From the NCBI RefSeq assembly GCF_000819565.1, contig NZ_CP004393.1, positions 2,356,001 to 2,420,000 of the forward strand: 64,000 bases of DNA, given 5' to 3'. The DNA is from Celeribacter indicus. Lineage in GTDB: Bacteria; Pseudomonadota; Alphaproteobacteria; Rhodobacterales; Rhodobacteraceae. The translations under genes and the position numbers were made by a program. This document shows, one piece after another, positions 50,284 through 60,491 of the stretch (within the stretch, counting starts at the first letter, position 1; the number at the start of each line of letters is the position of its first letter). The notes beneath the pieces are model-generated. The model saw only the letters and a program-made list of their open reading frames with translations, was not told where the DNA came from and ran no database searches.

Positions 50284-52642
50284 CGGCAGCGCGAAACCGG
50301 AACTGACCGGAACCGAACCGGTGGCGCAGGAGTCCGAGATTCCCCACGACTCCGCGCGCCTGCATGTCACGGGCCGGGCGGACTATGTGGACGACATGCC
50401 CGAGCCGGCAGGGACGCTCCACGCCGCGATCGGCCTTGCGACTATCGCGCGCGGCCGGATCGCCGCCATGGATCTCGACGCCGTCGCGGCGGCGCCCGGC
50501 GTCGTCGCGGTGCTGACGGCGAAGGACATCCCCGGCGCGAACACTGCCTCGGCCATGGGCAAGGGGGTGCATCCTCTCCTCGCGGAGGGCCGGGTGGACT
50601 ATCACGGCCAGCCCCTGTTCCTCGTCGTGGCGGAGGAGCGGATGGCGGCGCGGCGCGCGGCGCGGCTGGGCCGGATCGACTACGCGCCCGAGCCGCCGGT
50701 TCTAGACATCGCGGCCGCCCGGACTGCCGGAGCCGCGCCCATCGCGGCCGGGCTGACCGTTCGCCGGGGGGATGTGGCCGCGGCGCTGGAGAGCTCCCCG
50801 CGCCGCCTGTCGGGCCGTATGTCGGTGGGCGGTCAGGAGCATTTCTACATCGAGGGCCAGATCGCGCTGGCCCTGCCGCGCGAGGACGACGAACTCCTCG
50901 TCTACAGCGCGACGCAGGATCCGGGCGAGGTCCAGTCGGTCGTCGCCCATATGCTGAACCTCCCCGCCAATGCGGTGGCCGTGAGCGTGCGGCGGATGGG
51001 CGGCGCGTTCGGCGGAAAGGAGAGCCAGCCCGCGATCTTTGCCGCGCTGGCGGCGCTGGCGGCGGATCGGTTGAAACGCCCGGTGAAGCTGCGGCCGGAT
51101 CGCGACGACGACATGACCATCACGGGAAAGCGCCATGATTTCACGGTCGATTACGAGATCGGCTTTACCGACGAGGGCCGCATCACCGGACTCGATGCCA
51201 CGCTCTACGCCCGCGCCGGACATTCCGAGGATCTGACGCGCGGGGTGGCGGACCGGGCGGTGCTGCATGTGGACAACGCCTATTTCTATCCCGCCGCGCG
51301 GGCCGAGTCTCGCTGTCTGTTCACCAACACCGTCTCCAACACCGCCTTTCGCGGCTATGGCGGCCCCCAGGGCATCGCCGCCGCCGAGCGGTGGATCGAG
51401 GACATCGCCTATACGCTCGGGATGGACCCGCTGGAGGTGCGCCGCCGGAATTTCTATGGCGAGGGCGCGCGGGGCGTGACGCATTATCACCAGCCGGTGC
51501 GCGACAATATCCTCGCCCGCGTCGTCGACGAGCTGGAACGCACGAGCGACTATCAGCGGCGGCGGGCGAAGGTGATCGCGTTCAACCGCGGCACCGCCGG
51601 ACCGATCCGCCGGGGCATCGCGCTGGTGCCGGTCAAGTTCGGGATCAGCTATTCGGCCAAGTTCATGAACCAGGGCGCGGCGCTCCTGTCGGTCTATCGC
51701 GACGGGTCGGTCCATATAAGCCATGCCGGAACCGAGATGGGGCAGGGCATTCACACGAAGATCTTGCAGATCGCAGCGAGCGAATTCGGCCTGCCGCTGT
51801 CGCGGGTGCGGGTGACGGCGACGGCGACGGACCGGGTGCCCAACACCGTTCCGACCTCCGGCTCGCTCGGCACGGATCTGAACGGCATGGCCGTCGTCGA
51901 TGCGGCGCGCAAGATCAAGGCGCGCCTCGCGGACCTGGTCGCGCCCGGCCTGCCCACGGAGGAGATCGGTTTCGAAGCGGGCGAGGTTCTGACGCCCGAG
52001 GGCAGGGTCGGTTTCGCGGATCTCGTCGAACGGGCCTTCAAGTCCCGTGTCTCGCTTTCCGCGACCGGCTATTACCGCACCCCGCATATCCATTGGGATC
52101 GCGCTGCGGGGCGGGGCAGCCCCTACCTCTATTTCACCTACGGTGCCTCCTGTTCCGAGGTGGCGGTGGACACGCTGACCGGCGAATACCGCGTGCTGCG
52201 GACCGACATCCTTCAGGACGTGGGCCATTCGATCAACCGCGACATCGACCTCGGGCAGATCGAGGGCGGGTTCATGCAGGGGCTCGGATGGTCCACCACC
52301 GAGGAGCTGTGGTGGGACGGCTCGGGCCGGCTGGCGACCCATGCGCCTTCGACCTACAAGATCCCGCTGGCCTCGGATCGGCCCGCCGTCCTGAATATCG
52401 GCATCGCGGAATGGTCGGAGAATGCCGCGCCGACCGTGATGCGGTCGAAGGCCGTGGGCGAGCCGCCGGTGATGCTGGCGCTGTCGGTGCCGGGCGCACT
52501 GGCGATGGCGGCGGCCTCGCTTGCGGATTACGCCTTTCCGCCGAAGCTGGACCTGCCCGCGACGCCCGAGCGCGTCCTGGCCGAATGCGCGCGCCAGCGG
52601 CAGATGGCGCAGCGTGCTCCCGGCGTCCGCGCGGCCGAATAG
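50276..52642 (+). CDS. xdhB: xanthine dehydrogenase molybdenum-binding subunit XdhB
   Basis: The 788-residue molybdopterin subunit that hydroxylates hypoxanthine and xanthine to urate. Start at ATG 50276, with GAGCTTGCCC before it. Motifs: GKESQPAIFAA after the cofactor-binding GGAFGG, NTAFRGYGGPQG, and the active-site glutamate Glu-729 in KAVGEPPVMLAL, with TEMGQGIHTKI in the middle. XdhC, the sulfurating chaperone, and the urate pathway are not in the window. The gene overlaps xdhA and ends 95 bases before the convergent binding-protein gene, with two hairpins between. Confidence 0.95.
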   Translation: MSDGSAKPELTGTEPVAQESEIPHDSARLHVTGRADYVDDMPEPAGTLHAAIGLATIARGRIAAMDLDAVAAAPGVVAVLTAKDIPGANTASAMGKGVHPLLAEGRVDYHGQPLFLVVAEERMAARRAARLGRIDYAPEPPVLDIAAARTAGAAPIAAGLTVRRGDVAAALESSPRRLSGRMSVGGQEHFYIEGQIALALPREDDELLVYSATQDPGEVQSVVAHMLNLPANAVAVSVRRMGGAFGGKESQPAIFAALAALAADRLKRPVKLRPDRDDDMTITGKRHDFTVDYEIGFTDEGRITGLDATLYARAGHSEDLTRGVADRAVLHVDNAYFYPAARAESRCLFTNTVSNTAFRGYGGPQGIAAAERWIEDIAYTLGMDPLEVRRRNFYGEGARGVTHYHQPVRDNILARVVDELERTSDYQRRRAKVIAFNRGTAGPIRRGIALVPVKFGISYSAKFMNQGAALLSVYRDGSVHISHAGTEMGQGIHTKILQIAASEFGLPLSRVRVTATATDRVPNTVPTSGSLGTDLNGMAVVDAARKIKARLADLVAPGLPTEEIGFEAGEVLTPEGRVGFADLVERAFKSRVSLSATGYYRTPHIHWDRAAGRGSPYLYFTYGASCSEVAVDTLTGEYRVLRTDILQDVGHSINRDIDLGQIEGGFMQGLGWSTTEELWWDGSGRLATHAPSTYKIPLASDRPAVLNIGIAEWSENAAPTVMRSKAVGEPPVMLALSVPGALAMAAASLADYAFPPKLDLPATPERVLAECARQRQMAQRAPGVRAAE

Positions 52643-52651
52643 GGGGGACGG

Positions 52652-52716
52652 GGGCGCGTTCAGCGCCCGTCGCAATGCCGTCCGGAGAGAGACATCGCAG
52701 AGGGCTCCGCGATGTC
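52652..52716. terminator. hairpins between convergent xdhB and binding-protein gene
   Basis: Two dyads: a GGGCGC/GCGCCC stem at 52652-52669, and a better one with perfect arms GACATCGC (52691-52698) and GCGATGTC (52709-52716). No clear T run. A shared end of both units is likely. Confidence 0.5.
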
Positions 52717-52737
52717 CCCGTCGTCCCGAAAACCGGA

Positions 52738-53724
52738 TCAGGGCAGGTAATCGGCCGTGAAGATGTCCCCCGGCGTCAGGCCTGGACGCATGTTGCCGTA
52801 TTTCTCCAGAAGCGAGAGGGTCAGTTCGATATCCTCCTCCGCAGGCACGCCGAAGGGATTGCCTTCCGAGGCGGTGGTATGGCGGTAGTTGTCCATCACG
52901 TCGATCTCCAGGGCGATGATCTCCGGGTCCAGATCGGGGCGCGCCTCCATGATGGCCGCGAGCGCCTCTTCGGGATCGGCGTCGACATCCGCCTTCGCCC
53001 TGGTGATCGCGGCAAGGAAGCCCTTCATCACGTCCCCGTTCTCGGCCAGCCAGTCCTTGCGGGTCATGACCGAGGAGCCCAGCAGGTTCACCCCGTAATC
53101 GGCGAACAGCATCGGCGGCTCGATCGGGTGCATCGCCGCCACCTTGTCGCCGTCGGGATTGGCCCAGCCGTTGATGAAATCGACGTCCCCGTTCAACAGC
53201 GCGGTCCGGTCGGCGCCGCCGTTGATGATAACGAGGTCGATCGCGTCCATGTCCACGCCGTTCACCTCGGTAAAGGCGCGGATCATCCCGTCCTCGAGGT
53301 TGCCGGCGTCCGTGCCGAACCGCTTGCCCTCGAGATCCTTCGGCTCGGTGATGCCCGAACCTTCGAGCGCGATGATCGAGGAGGGATCCTTCTGCACCAG
53401 CACGGCGGTGGCGATCAGGTCGGCCGCGCCCCCGGACTGCACGGCCTTGGCCGTCGCGCCGAGGCTGGCGATGCCGATGTCGAAATCCCTGGCCATCAGC
53501 GCCTTGATCGTGCCGGTTGTGCCGTTGCCGTCGGTGATCTCCACGTTCAGCCCCTCATCGGCGAAATAGCCTTTCTTCGCGGCCAGGAAAAACGGAGCAT
53601 CGACCCCGCCGGGAATGAATGCGAGGCGCAGTTTTACATCCGTCAGCTCTTGCGCCAGGGCCGGAGTCAGCGAAAGCAGGCCCGCAACGGCGGCCCCGGC
53701 AAAGGTTGTCAGAATGGCGTTCAT
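52738..53724 (-). CDS. ABC transporter substrate-binding protein, NMT1/THI5-like
   Basis: A 328-residue periplasmic binding protein with a Sec signal peptide (cleavage near residue 24, PALAQE). The fold is the NMT1/SsuA type (VKLRLAFIPGGVDAPFFLAAKKGYFADEGLNVEI, DIGIASLGATAKAV, DLEGKRFGTDAGN). Family members bind pyrimidine precursors, sulfonates or aromatic compounds, and the neighbouring xanthine dehydrogenase would fit a purine- or pyrimidine-like ligand. Its permease and ATPase are not adjacent, so it must use components elsewhere. It is convergent with xdhB. Confidence 0.88.
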   Translation of the reverse strand: MNAILTTFAGAAVAGLLSLTPALAQELTDVKLRLAFIPGGVDAPFFLAAKKGYFADEGLNVEITDGNGTTGTIKALMARDFDIGIASLGATAKAVQSGGAADLIATAVLVQKDPSSIIALEGSGITEPKDLEGKRFGTDAGNLEDGMIRAFTEVNGVDMDAIDLVIINGGADRTALLNGDVDFINGWANPDGDKVAAMHPIEPPMLFADYGVNLLGSSVMTRKDWLAENGDVMKGFLAAITRAKADVDADPEEALAAIMEARPDLDPEIIALEIDVMDNYRHTTASEGNPFGVPAEEDIELTLSLLEKYGNMRPGLTPGDIFTADYLP

Positions 53725-54075
53725 CGTCTTCTCCGTTGTTTCGTGCGTTTGCTTCGTGCGTGCGCCACGCTTCGCATACAGTCAGTATTTTGGTGGCATC
53801 CACATTGTATGCCAAAAATGGCGCGCGCCACCAACGAAGCCATTCCGGACGCCTGCCCGTGGGACAGACGCGTAAAATTTACGCGGATTTCACCCCGTGA
53901 CGCGGCAAGCTGTGCCGGCTGAAAAATCGCGTGGGGGCGCGTCAGCCCTGTTCCGCTCCGTAGTCCTGCGCTCGACGTGGTCCGAAACAGCCGTCTTCGG
54001 GCGGCGTTCCCCCTTTGCCTCGCGCGCATCCGCACCCATATGAATGGCCATGGACCCATGATGCGGAGGATCGAC
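53725..54075. other. divergent intergenic region with a 7-bp inverted repeat
   Basis: Between the NMT1-type gene (reading left) and the DUF3016 gene (reading right). GCATACA at 53774-53780 and TGTATGC at 53806-53812 are perfect arms around a TTTTGG...GGCAT core. This block is A+T-richer than its surroundings, and is the likely promoter/operator of the left gene. I see no ORF in the remainder that I would support. Confidence 0.45.
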
Positions 54076-54603
54076 ATGTTCAGGCCTCTCTGCCTTTCCC
54101 TCCTTCTCGCCCTGCCGGTGCTGGCCACCGCAGCACCCGTGGCCGCGGGCGGGATCACCGTCACCTATGTCGCGCCGGAGAGCTTCCGGGACCGCGAGTT
54201 CCGGCAGGCACACAGCCGCGCCTCGGTGCTGGCCGAGTTCGACGAGACGTTCGGGCAATTGGCGGCGCGCTTTCTGCCCGAGGGGCAGGATCTGGCCGTC
54301 GAGGTGCTCGACATCGACCTTGCCGGGGAATTCGAGCCGTGGAACTTCGCCTATCGCGATGTGCGCATCCTGCGCGACACCACGCCGCCGAGGATCCGGC
54401 TGCGCTACACCCTCCTCGAGGCGGGGCAGGTTCTGGCGCAGGAGGAGGTGCGGCTGTCGGATCTGAACTACCTGTCCTGGCACGGCGGACGGAGCAGCAC
54501 GGAACGCTTCGCCTATGACAAGCGGCTGCTCGAGGACTGGTTCCGGAAGACCTTTGCGACGGCTCCCGCCGGCCGTTCCCGGCCCGCGGGTCCGAAGAGC
54601 TAG
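54076..54603 (+). CDS. DUF3016-family secreted protein
   Basis: A 175-residue protein started at ATG 54076, with GCGGAGGATCG upstream; two ATGs at 54058 and 54061 precede it in frame. A signal peptide (LCLSLLLALPVLATAAPVAAG) occupies residues 5-25. The body has the DUF3016 pattern: ITVTYVAPESFRDREFR, a conserved basic patch, and NYLSWHGGRSSTERFAYDKRLLEDWF near the C-terminus. Function is unknown. It stands alone between the divergent binding-protein gene and the convergent lacI gene. Confidence 0.8.
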   Translation: MFRPLCLSLLLALPVLATAAPVAAGGITVTYVAPESFRDREFRQAHSRASVLAEFDETFGQLAARFLPEGQDLAVEVLDIDLAGEFEPWNFAYRDVRILRDTTPPRIRLRYTLLEAGQVLAQEEVRLSDLNYLSWHGGRSSTERFAYDKRLLEDWFRKTFATAPAGRSRPAGPKS

Positions 54604-54620
54604 CGGCGCCGGACTGCGGA

Positions 54621-55682
54621 TCAGGCGGAGCGGCGCAGGATCAGGTCGCCGCGCAGCAGCATGTGCCTTTCGCCCGTCTCCTCGCGCCCCTCGAGACGCC
54701 GGATGAGCTTCTGCATCGCGACGCGCGCGATCTCCCCGTAATTCTGGGCGACCGTGGTCAGTGGCGGGCAGCTGTAGCGCGACAGGGGGTGATCGTCGTG
54801 ACCGGCGATCCGGATGTCGGCATCGTCGCCATGGCCGACCTTCAGCCCCGCCTCCCATGCCGCGAGCAGCGCGCCGAAGGCGATCCGGTCGTTGGCGCAG
54901 AGCACGGTCCGGGGAAAGGCGGGACGGGAAAGGGCGGCCGTCATGCTCTCATGGCCGACGCGTTCGAATTCCCAGGTCGTCTCCGGCGGGATGTCGATGA
55001 ACCGCGCCGGTTCGCGGAAGGCGGACATGGCGGCGGCATAGGCGTCGCGCCGGGCGCCGGCGTTCCTGTTGATGTCGGGCATGCCGAGATAGGCGGGCGC
55101 GGTGCCGGAGCGGCACAGGTAATCCACGATCAGATGGAAGGTCTGCACGTTGTCCGTCCCGACGAAGGGCATGTCGTGATCGGGCGAGCTGTCGACATAG
55201 ACCAGCGGGATCCGCGCCTCGAGCCGCGCGAGATCGGCATTGCTGCGCGTCGCGCCGAGCGGCACCACGATCGCGCCGGCGACGCTGAGCGACTGGAGCC
55301 TGCCGATCGCCTCGGTCTCGAGATCGCTGTCGCCGTTCGAGGAGAGCACGAAGGGGAAATAGCCCGCATCCTGGGCGATATCCTCGATCCGTCTCGTCAG
55401 CTCCATGTAGAACGGATCGGTGGTGTTGGGGATGATCACGCCGAGGACGCGCGTCCTGCGGCGCTTGAGATTCGTCGCGAAGAGGTTCGGGCGGAAACCG
55501 GACTGCTCGACGGCCCGTTCGATCCGCGCGCGGGTCTTGGAGCGCACGGAGCCGGGATTGTTGAAATATTTCGAGACGGTCGGACGGGAGAGGCCGACAT
55601 AGGACGCGAAGTCTTCCATCGTGCGAATGTCGGACGGGGTTTCCCCGTCCGGGTCCGGAATACGATCAGTTTCTCGCGCCAA
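54621..55682 (-). CDS. LacI-family transcriptional regulator
   Basis: A 353-residue regulator with an N-terminal helix-turn-helix placed after about 20 residues (TMEDFASYVGLSRPTVSKYFNNPGSVRSKTRARIERAVEQSGFRPN), and a periplasmic-binding-protein-like sensor domain (VLGVIIPNTTDPFYMELTRRIED). The DNA-contact residues SRPTVSKYFN are a variant of the LacI SxxTVSRVLN. It is the sixth gene of the sugar operon, 5 bases after gatZ, and probably represses it through the tandem sites at 61452-61487. Confidence 0.94.
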   Translation of the reverse strand: MARETDRIPDPDGETPSDIRTMEDFASYVGLSRPTVSKYFNNPGSVRSKTRARIERAVEQSGFRPNLFATNLKRRRTRVLGVIIPNTTDPFYMELTRRIEDIAQDAGYFPFVLSSNGDSDLETEAIGRLQSLSVAGAIVVPLGATRSNADLARLEARIPLVYVDSSPDHDMPFVGTDNVQTFHLIVDYLCRSGTAPAYLGMPDINRNAGARRDAYAAAMSAFREPARFIDIPPETTWEFERVGHESMTAALSRPAFPRTVLCANDRIAFGALLAAWEAGLKVGHGDDADIRIAGHDDHPLSRYSCPPLTTVAQNYGEIARVAMQKLIRRLEGREETGERHMLLRGDLILRRSA

Positions 55683-55687
55683 GCCGT

Positions 55688-56968
55688 TCAGTCCTCACAT
55701 GCGTGGATATAGTCAGCCACAAGATCCCCCACCGCCGCAAGGGCCAGATCCTTCGCCCTGGGGGGCAGTCTGCCGCTCCTGACATCGGCGTAGCGCGCGC
55801 CGAGGTACTGGCCGATGAGCGGCTCGGGCAGATCGACGCCCTCGAGCAGCGCGAAGAGCTCCCGTTCCGCCGCCCGTGCCTCGGGCACCGGCCAGTAATA
55901 GCGGATCCGGTCGGAATAGGAGAAATGCCGCATCATCGCGCGCGCGGCCTCGTCGCCTTCGTAGTAGCGGTCCCAGTTGCCGGGGGCGTCGGTCATGACC
56001 TTTTCCATCGCCTGCCGCAGCGTCGCATCGCGCGCGCCGGGGAAGAGTTCGGAGGCGATGGCGTCGAGCCCGTAGAGCGCCTCGCGCCAGCGAAAGGTCA
56101 GGCCGGGCCCGACCTTGAGGATGGCGAACCCGTCGCGCACCAGCGCCCGGAGGGTGTCGCGGGTCTGGTAATCGGTGGAATGCGCCTCGAAGACGAGGCC
56201 GGGCATGTCCTCGAGCGCCGCGCTCAGCGCGCGTGCCTTGCCGCTGTCGTAGTCGATGACGTTGTGGTTGCCGAATTCCACGCCGGGCTGCACCACGAGG
56301 GCGATCGCGCGGTCGAACGCCTCCGACAGGCCGCGTCGGGCAAAGGCCGCTTCATGCACGCGCCGCGTGATCCTGGCGGCCTCCGGGTCGGTGAGTTCGA
56401 GCTCGCCGATCTCCTCCATCGCGCCGCCCGGCACCGGAACCTCCGTGCCGATGACATAGACCGGCGGGGGAATGTCCCCGCCCGGCAGATGCGCCTCGGC
56501 CACATCGGCGAGCCGCGCCGCGCGCGCGGCGGTCTCCGCATCGTCCAGGGCCACGGGCTCGCCCGCGCACCCCATCGAGCAGTCGAGATGCAGCTTGGTG
56601 AAACCCGCGGCGGCGAAGGCGGCGATCATCACCGCGGCCTTGTCCATCGCCTCCTCGGCCGGAAGCGATTTCCACGGGTTCGGGCCAAGGTGATCGCCGC
56701 CGAGGATGAGGCGGGCGCGGGGAAAGCCTTCGCGTTCCGCGATGCCATGGACGAAATCGCGGAAATCCGCGGGGGTCATGCCGGTATAGCCGCCGTCCTG
56801 GTTGACCTGATTGCAGGTCGCCTCGACCAGGAGCGGCAGGGAGGTGGGGGCGGTGGCGCGCATCGCCGCCACGAGCACCTCGGGATGGGCGGAGCAGATG
56901 GAGGGGATGCCGGAGGCGCCCGCACGTCCGCGCCAGCCGGAGATGTCGGAGAGGAGGTTGGTCGACAT
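55688..56968 (-). CDS. gatZ: GatZ/KbaZ-type tagatose-bisphosphate aldolase subunit or tagatose-6-phosphate epimerase
   Basis: A 426-residue class II TIM-barrel protein of the GatZ/KbaZ family: GIPSICSAHPEVLVAAMR, VEATCNQVNQDGGYTGMTPADF, LILGGDHLGPNPW, LHLDCSMGCAGEP and VVQPGVEFGNHNVIDY. In enterobacteria GatZ assists the catalytic aldolase GatY. In Agrobacterium, as I recall from published work, a homologue works with a PfkB kinase as a D-tagatose 6-phosphate 4-epimerase. No GatY is in the window, and a PfkB kinase precedes it, so the second activity is more likely. Lies 3 bases after the kinase gene. Confidence 0.9.
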   Translation of the reverse strand: MSTNLLSDISGWRGRAGASGIPSICSAHPEVLVAAMRATAPTSLPLLVEATCNQVNQDGGYTGMTPADFRDFVHGIAEREGFPRARLILGGDHLGPNPWKSLPAEEAMDKAAVMIAAFAAAGFTKLHLDCSMGCAGEPVALDDAETAARAARLADVAEAHLPGGDIPPPVYVIGTEVPVPGGAMEEIGELELTDPEAARITRRVHEAAFARRGLSEAFDRAIALVVQPGVEFGNHNVIDYDSGKARALSAALEDMPGLVFEAHSTDYQTRDTLRALVRDGFAILKVGPGLTFRWREALYGLDAIASELFPGARDATLRQAMEKVMTDAPGNWDRYYEGDEAARAMMRHFSYSDRIRYYWPVPEARAAERELFALLEGVDLPEPLIGQYLGARYADVRSGRLPPRAKDLALAAVGDLVADYIHACED

Positions 56969-56971
56969 GGT

Positions 56972-57922
56972 TTATCCTTTGCGCTCTTTCAGGAATGTCT
57001 CGAGCTCGGTGCGGGTCGCGGCGCCCTCCATCGGGCCGAGCTTCGTCACGGCATGGGCGCCGGCCGCGTTGGCGAGCCTCAGCGCCTCCCCGACCGGGGT
57101 GCCGTCGAGCCAGAGACCGACGAAGGCCCCGCCGAAACAGTCGCCGGCGCCGGTCGGGTCGATTTCCTCGACCGTGACCGGCGCCGCGTCGGTGCGGCCG
57201 CGGGCGTCGAAATGGCTCGCGCCCCGGTCGCCGCGCTTGAGCACGATCTCGGGAATGCCGCGGGCCAGCAGTTCGGCCACGGCGCCGGCCTCGTCGCGGG
57301 CGCGGGTGAACAGGAAGATCTCCTCCCCGGAGGGCAGGAAGACGTCGGTCATCTCGAGCACCGCCTCGAGCGCCGCGCGCAGGCCCGGTGCGTTCAGGAT
57401 CTCCGGGCGCAGGTTCGGATCGAAGGAGAGGGTGCCGCCGCGGGCCTTGATCCGCGCGATCGCGGTCAGCACGAGCTGCGACAGGCCGGGGGCGGAGAGG
57501 GCGGTGCCCATGACGTGAATATGATCGGAGCGCGCGATCACCGCCTCGGCGGCGGGGGTGAGGGCGAGCGTGCCGCAGGCGCTATGGGCGATGTTGAACA
57601 CGAAGGCGCGCGATCCGTCCTCGCGGTAGCGCACGAAGGCGGAGCCCGTCGGCGCGCCGTCGCGGGCGATCTCGATGCCCGAGACGTCCACCCCGTCGGC
57701 GGCGAGCCGGTCGAGGTTCACCCGGCCGAAATCGTCGTCGCCCACGCGGGAGATGATCGCCGCCGCGGCGCCGATCCGTGCCGCCTGGTCGACGAAGATC
57801 GCCGGCGCGCCGGAGGGGTAGGGTCCGGTCAGCGGCTGCGCCGCGCGGAAGCCGTCGCCCTTCGTGGTGGCGACGATTTCCACGAGGACTTCCCCGACCG
57901 TCAGGAGGCGTTTGCCTGCCAT
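56972..57922 (-). CDS. PfkB-family carbohydrate kinase (tagatose kinase-like)
   Basis: A 316-residue ribokinase-type sugar kinase. The N-terminal glycine-rich signature is VGEVLVEIVATTKGDGF, and the C-terminal PfkB motif DPTGAGDCFGGAFVGLWLDG contains the catalytic base Asp and anion hole GAGD. With GatZ downstream and an ABC sugar importer upstream, phosphorylation of D-tagatose or a related ketohexose is the best guess. It starts 3 bases after the permease stop. Confidence 0.92.
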   Translation of the reverse strand: MAGKRLLTVGEVLVEIVATTKGDGFRAAQPLTGPYPSGAPAIFVDQAARIGAAAAIISRVGDDDFGRVNLDRLAADGVDVSGIEIARDGAPTGSAFVRYREDGSRAFVFNIAHSACGTLALTPAAEAVIARSDHIHVMGTALSAPGLSQLVLTAIARIKARGGTLSFDPNLRPEILNAPGLRAALEAVLEMTDVFLPSGEEIFLFTRARDEAGAVAELLARGIPEIVLKRGDRGASHFDARGRTDAAPVTVEEIDPTGAGDCFGGAFVGLWLDGTPVGEALRLANAAGAHAVTKLGPMEGAATRTELETFLKERKG

Positions 57923-57925
57923 GGC

Positions 57926-58896
57926 TCAGGCCTTCCGCCGTTTGGAGCGCACGTCAAGCCAGACGGCCACGAGGATGACGAGCCCCTTCACGATGAGCTG
58001 GTAGAAATAGGGGACCGACAGCATGTTCATGCCGTTGTTCAGCGCACCGATGATGAGCGCGCCGATCAGCGTGCCGACCATCGTTCCGGTGCCGCCCGCG
58101 AGCGAGGTGCCGCCGAGGACCGCCGCGGCGATGGCGTCGAGTTCATAGCTCATGCCCGCGTTGGTCTGCGCCGAATAGAGCCGGGAGGAGAGCAGGATGC
58201 CGGAGATCGAGGCCATGAGGCCGGAGATCATGAAGATGACGATCTTCATCCGGTCGACCTTGATCCCGGAATAGAGCGCCGCCTCGCGGTTGCCGCCGGT
58301 GAGGTAGGTCCTCCGCCCGAAGGTCGTCTTCGACAGCAGGATGTGGTTGGCGAGGAACAGGGCGATCACGATCCAGATGATGATCGGCACGCCGAGCAGG
58401 CTGTTGGCGCCGATCGCGGTCCAGGTCGGATCCATGATCATCGCCGGTGCGCCGTTCGTGGGCAGGCTCACCATGCCGCGATAGATGCTCATGGTGGCGA
58501 CCGTCACGATGAAGGAGGGCAGGAGGAGCTTTGCCGTCAGCACGCCGTTCAGCGCCCCCATGAGCGCGCCGGAGAGCAGCGTGAGCGCGAGCGCCGGGGC
58601 AAAGCCCCAGCCCAGCCCGATCACCTGTGCGCCGACCATCCCCGCGACGGCGATGATCGAGCCGACCGAGAGGTCGATCTCGCCCAGGAGAATGACCCAG
58701 GTCATGCCGAAGGCGGCGATGGCGATCACCGCGACCTGCTGGAGGATGTTCATCATGTTCGCGACGGACATGAAGCGCGGGTTGGAGAGGGAGAAGAAGA
58801 CGCAGAGCACCACGAGGGCGAGGAAGATCCCGCCGTACTGGCGCATCATGCTCCTGACTGTGGCCAGCGGATCGGCCTTGTATCTGGTCGTCTCGG

Positions 58897-58900
<4 letters not shown>
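57926..58900 (-). CDS. ribose-type ABC transporter permease (RbsC family)
   Basis: A 324-residue inner-membrane permease with eight or more hydrophobic segments. Family motifs: NIAxxxx-type MTWVILLGEIDLSVGSIIAVAGMVG, TKLLLPSFIVTVATMSIYRG and GRRTYLTGGNREAALYSGIKV. The start is ATG 58900 (MTETTRYKADP); it overlaps the ATPase stop (ATGA), and the longer open frame is a shadow. It belongs to the six-gene sugar operon. Confidence 0.93.
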
Positions 58901-60408
<1,508 letters not shown>

Positions 60409-60442
60409 GCGGCCACCCTCTCGTCTGGTATTGGAAAAACGT

Positions 60443-60478
60443 CCCGCGCCGCCGAAGGGGAGGGAGGGGCGGCGCGGG
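60443..60478 (-). promoter_or_regulatory. intercistronic stem-loop between binding-protein and ATPase genes
   Basis: Perfect 11-base arms CCCGCGCCGCC (60443-60453) and GGCGGCGCGGG (60468-60478) around a 14-base loop. On the transcribed strand it lies 14 bases after the binding-protein stop and 35 bases before the ATPase start. A stem here can protect the 5' message and lower downstream expression. Confidence 0.7.
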
Positions 60479-60491
60479 AGCGGGGGCAGCC

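Noticed and set aside
48574..50370. N-terminal extension of the sugar dehydrogenase frame to 50370 (1205 codons)
   Set aside because: The extension is antisense to xdhA and contains no family sequence. A signal peptide begins right at ATG 48573.
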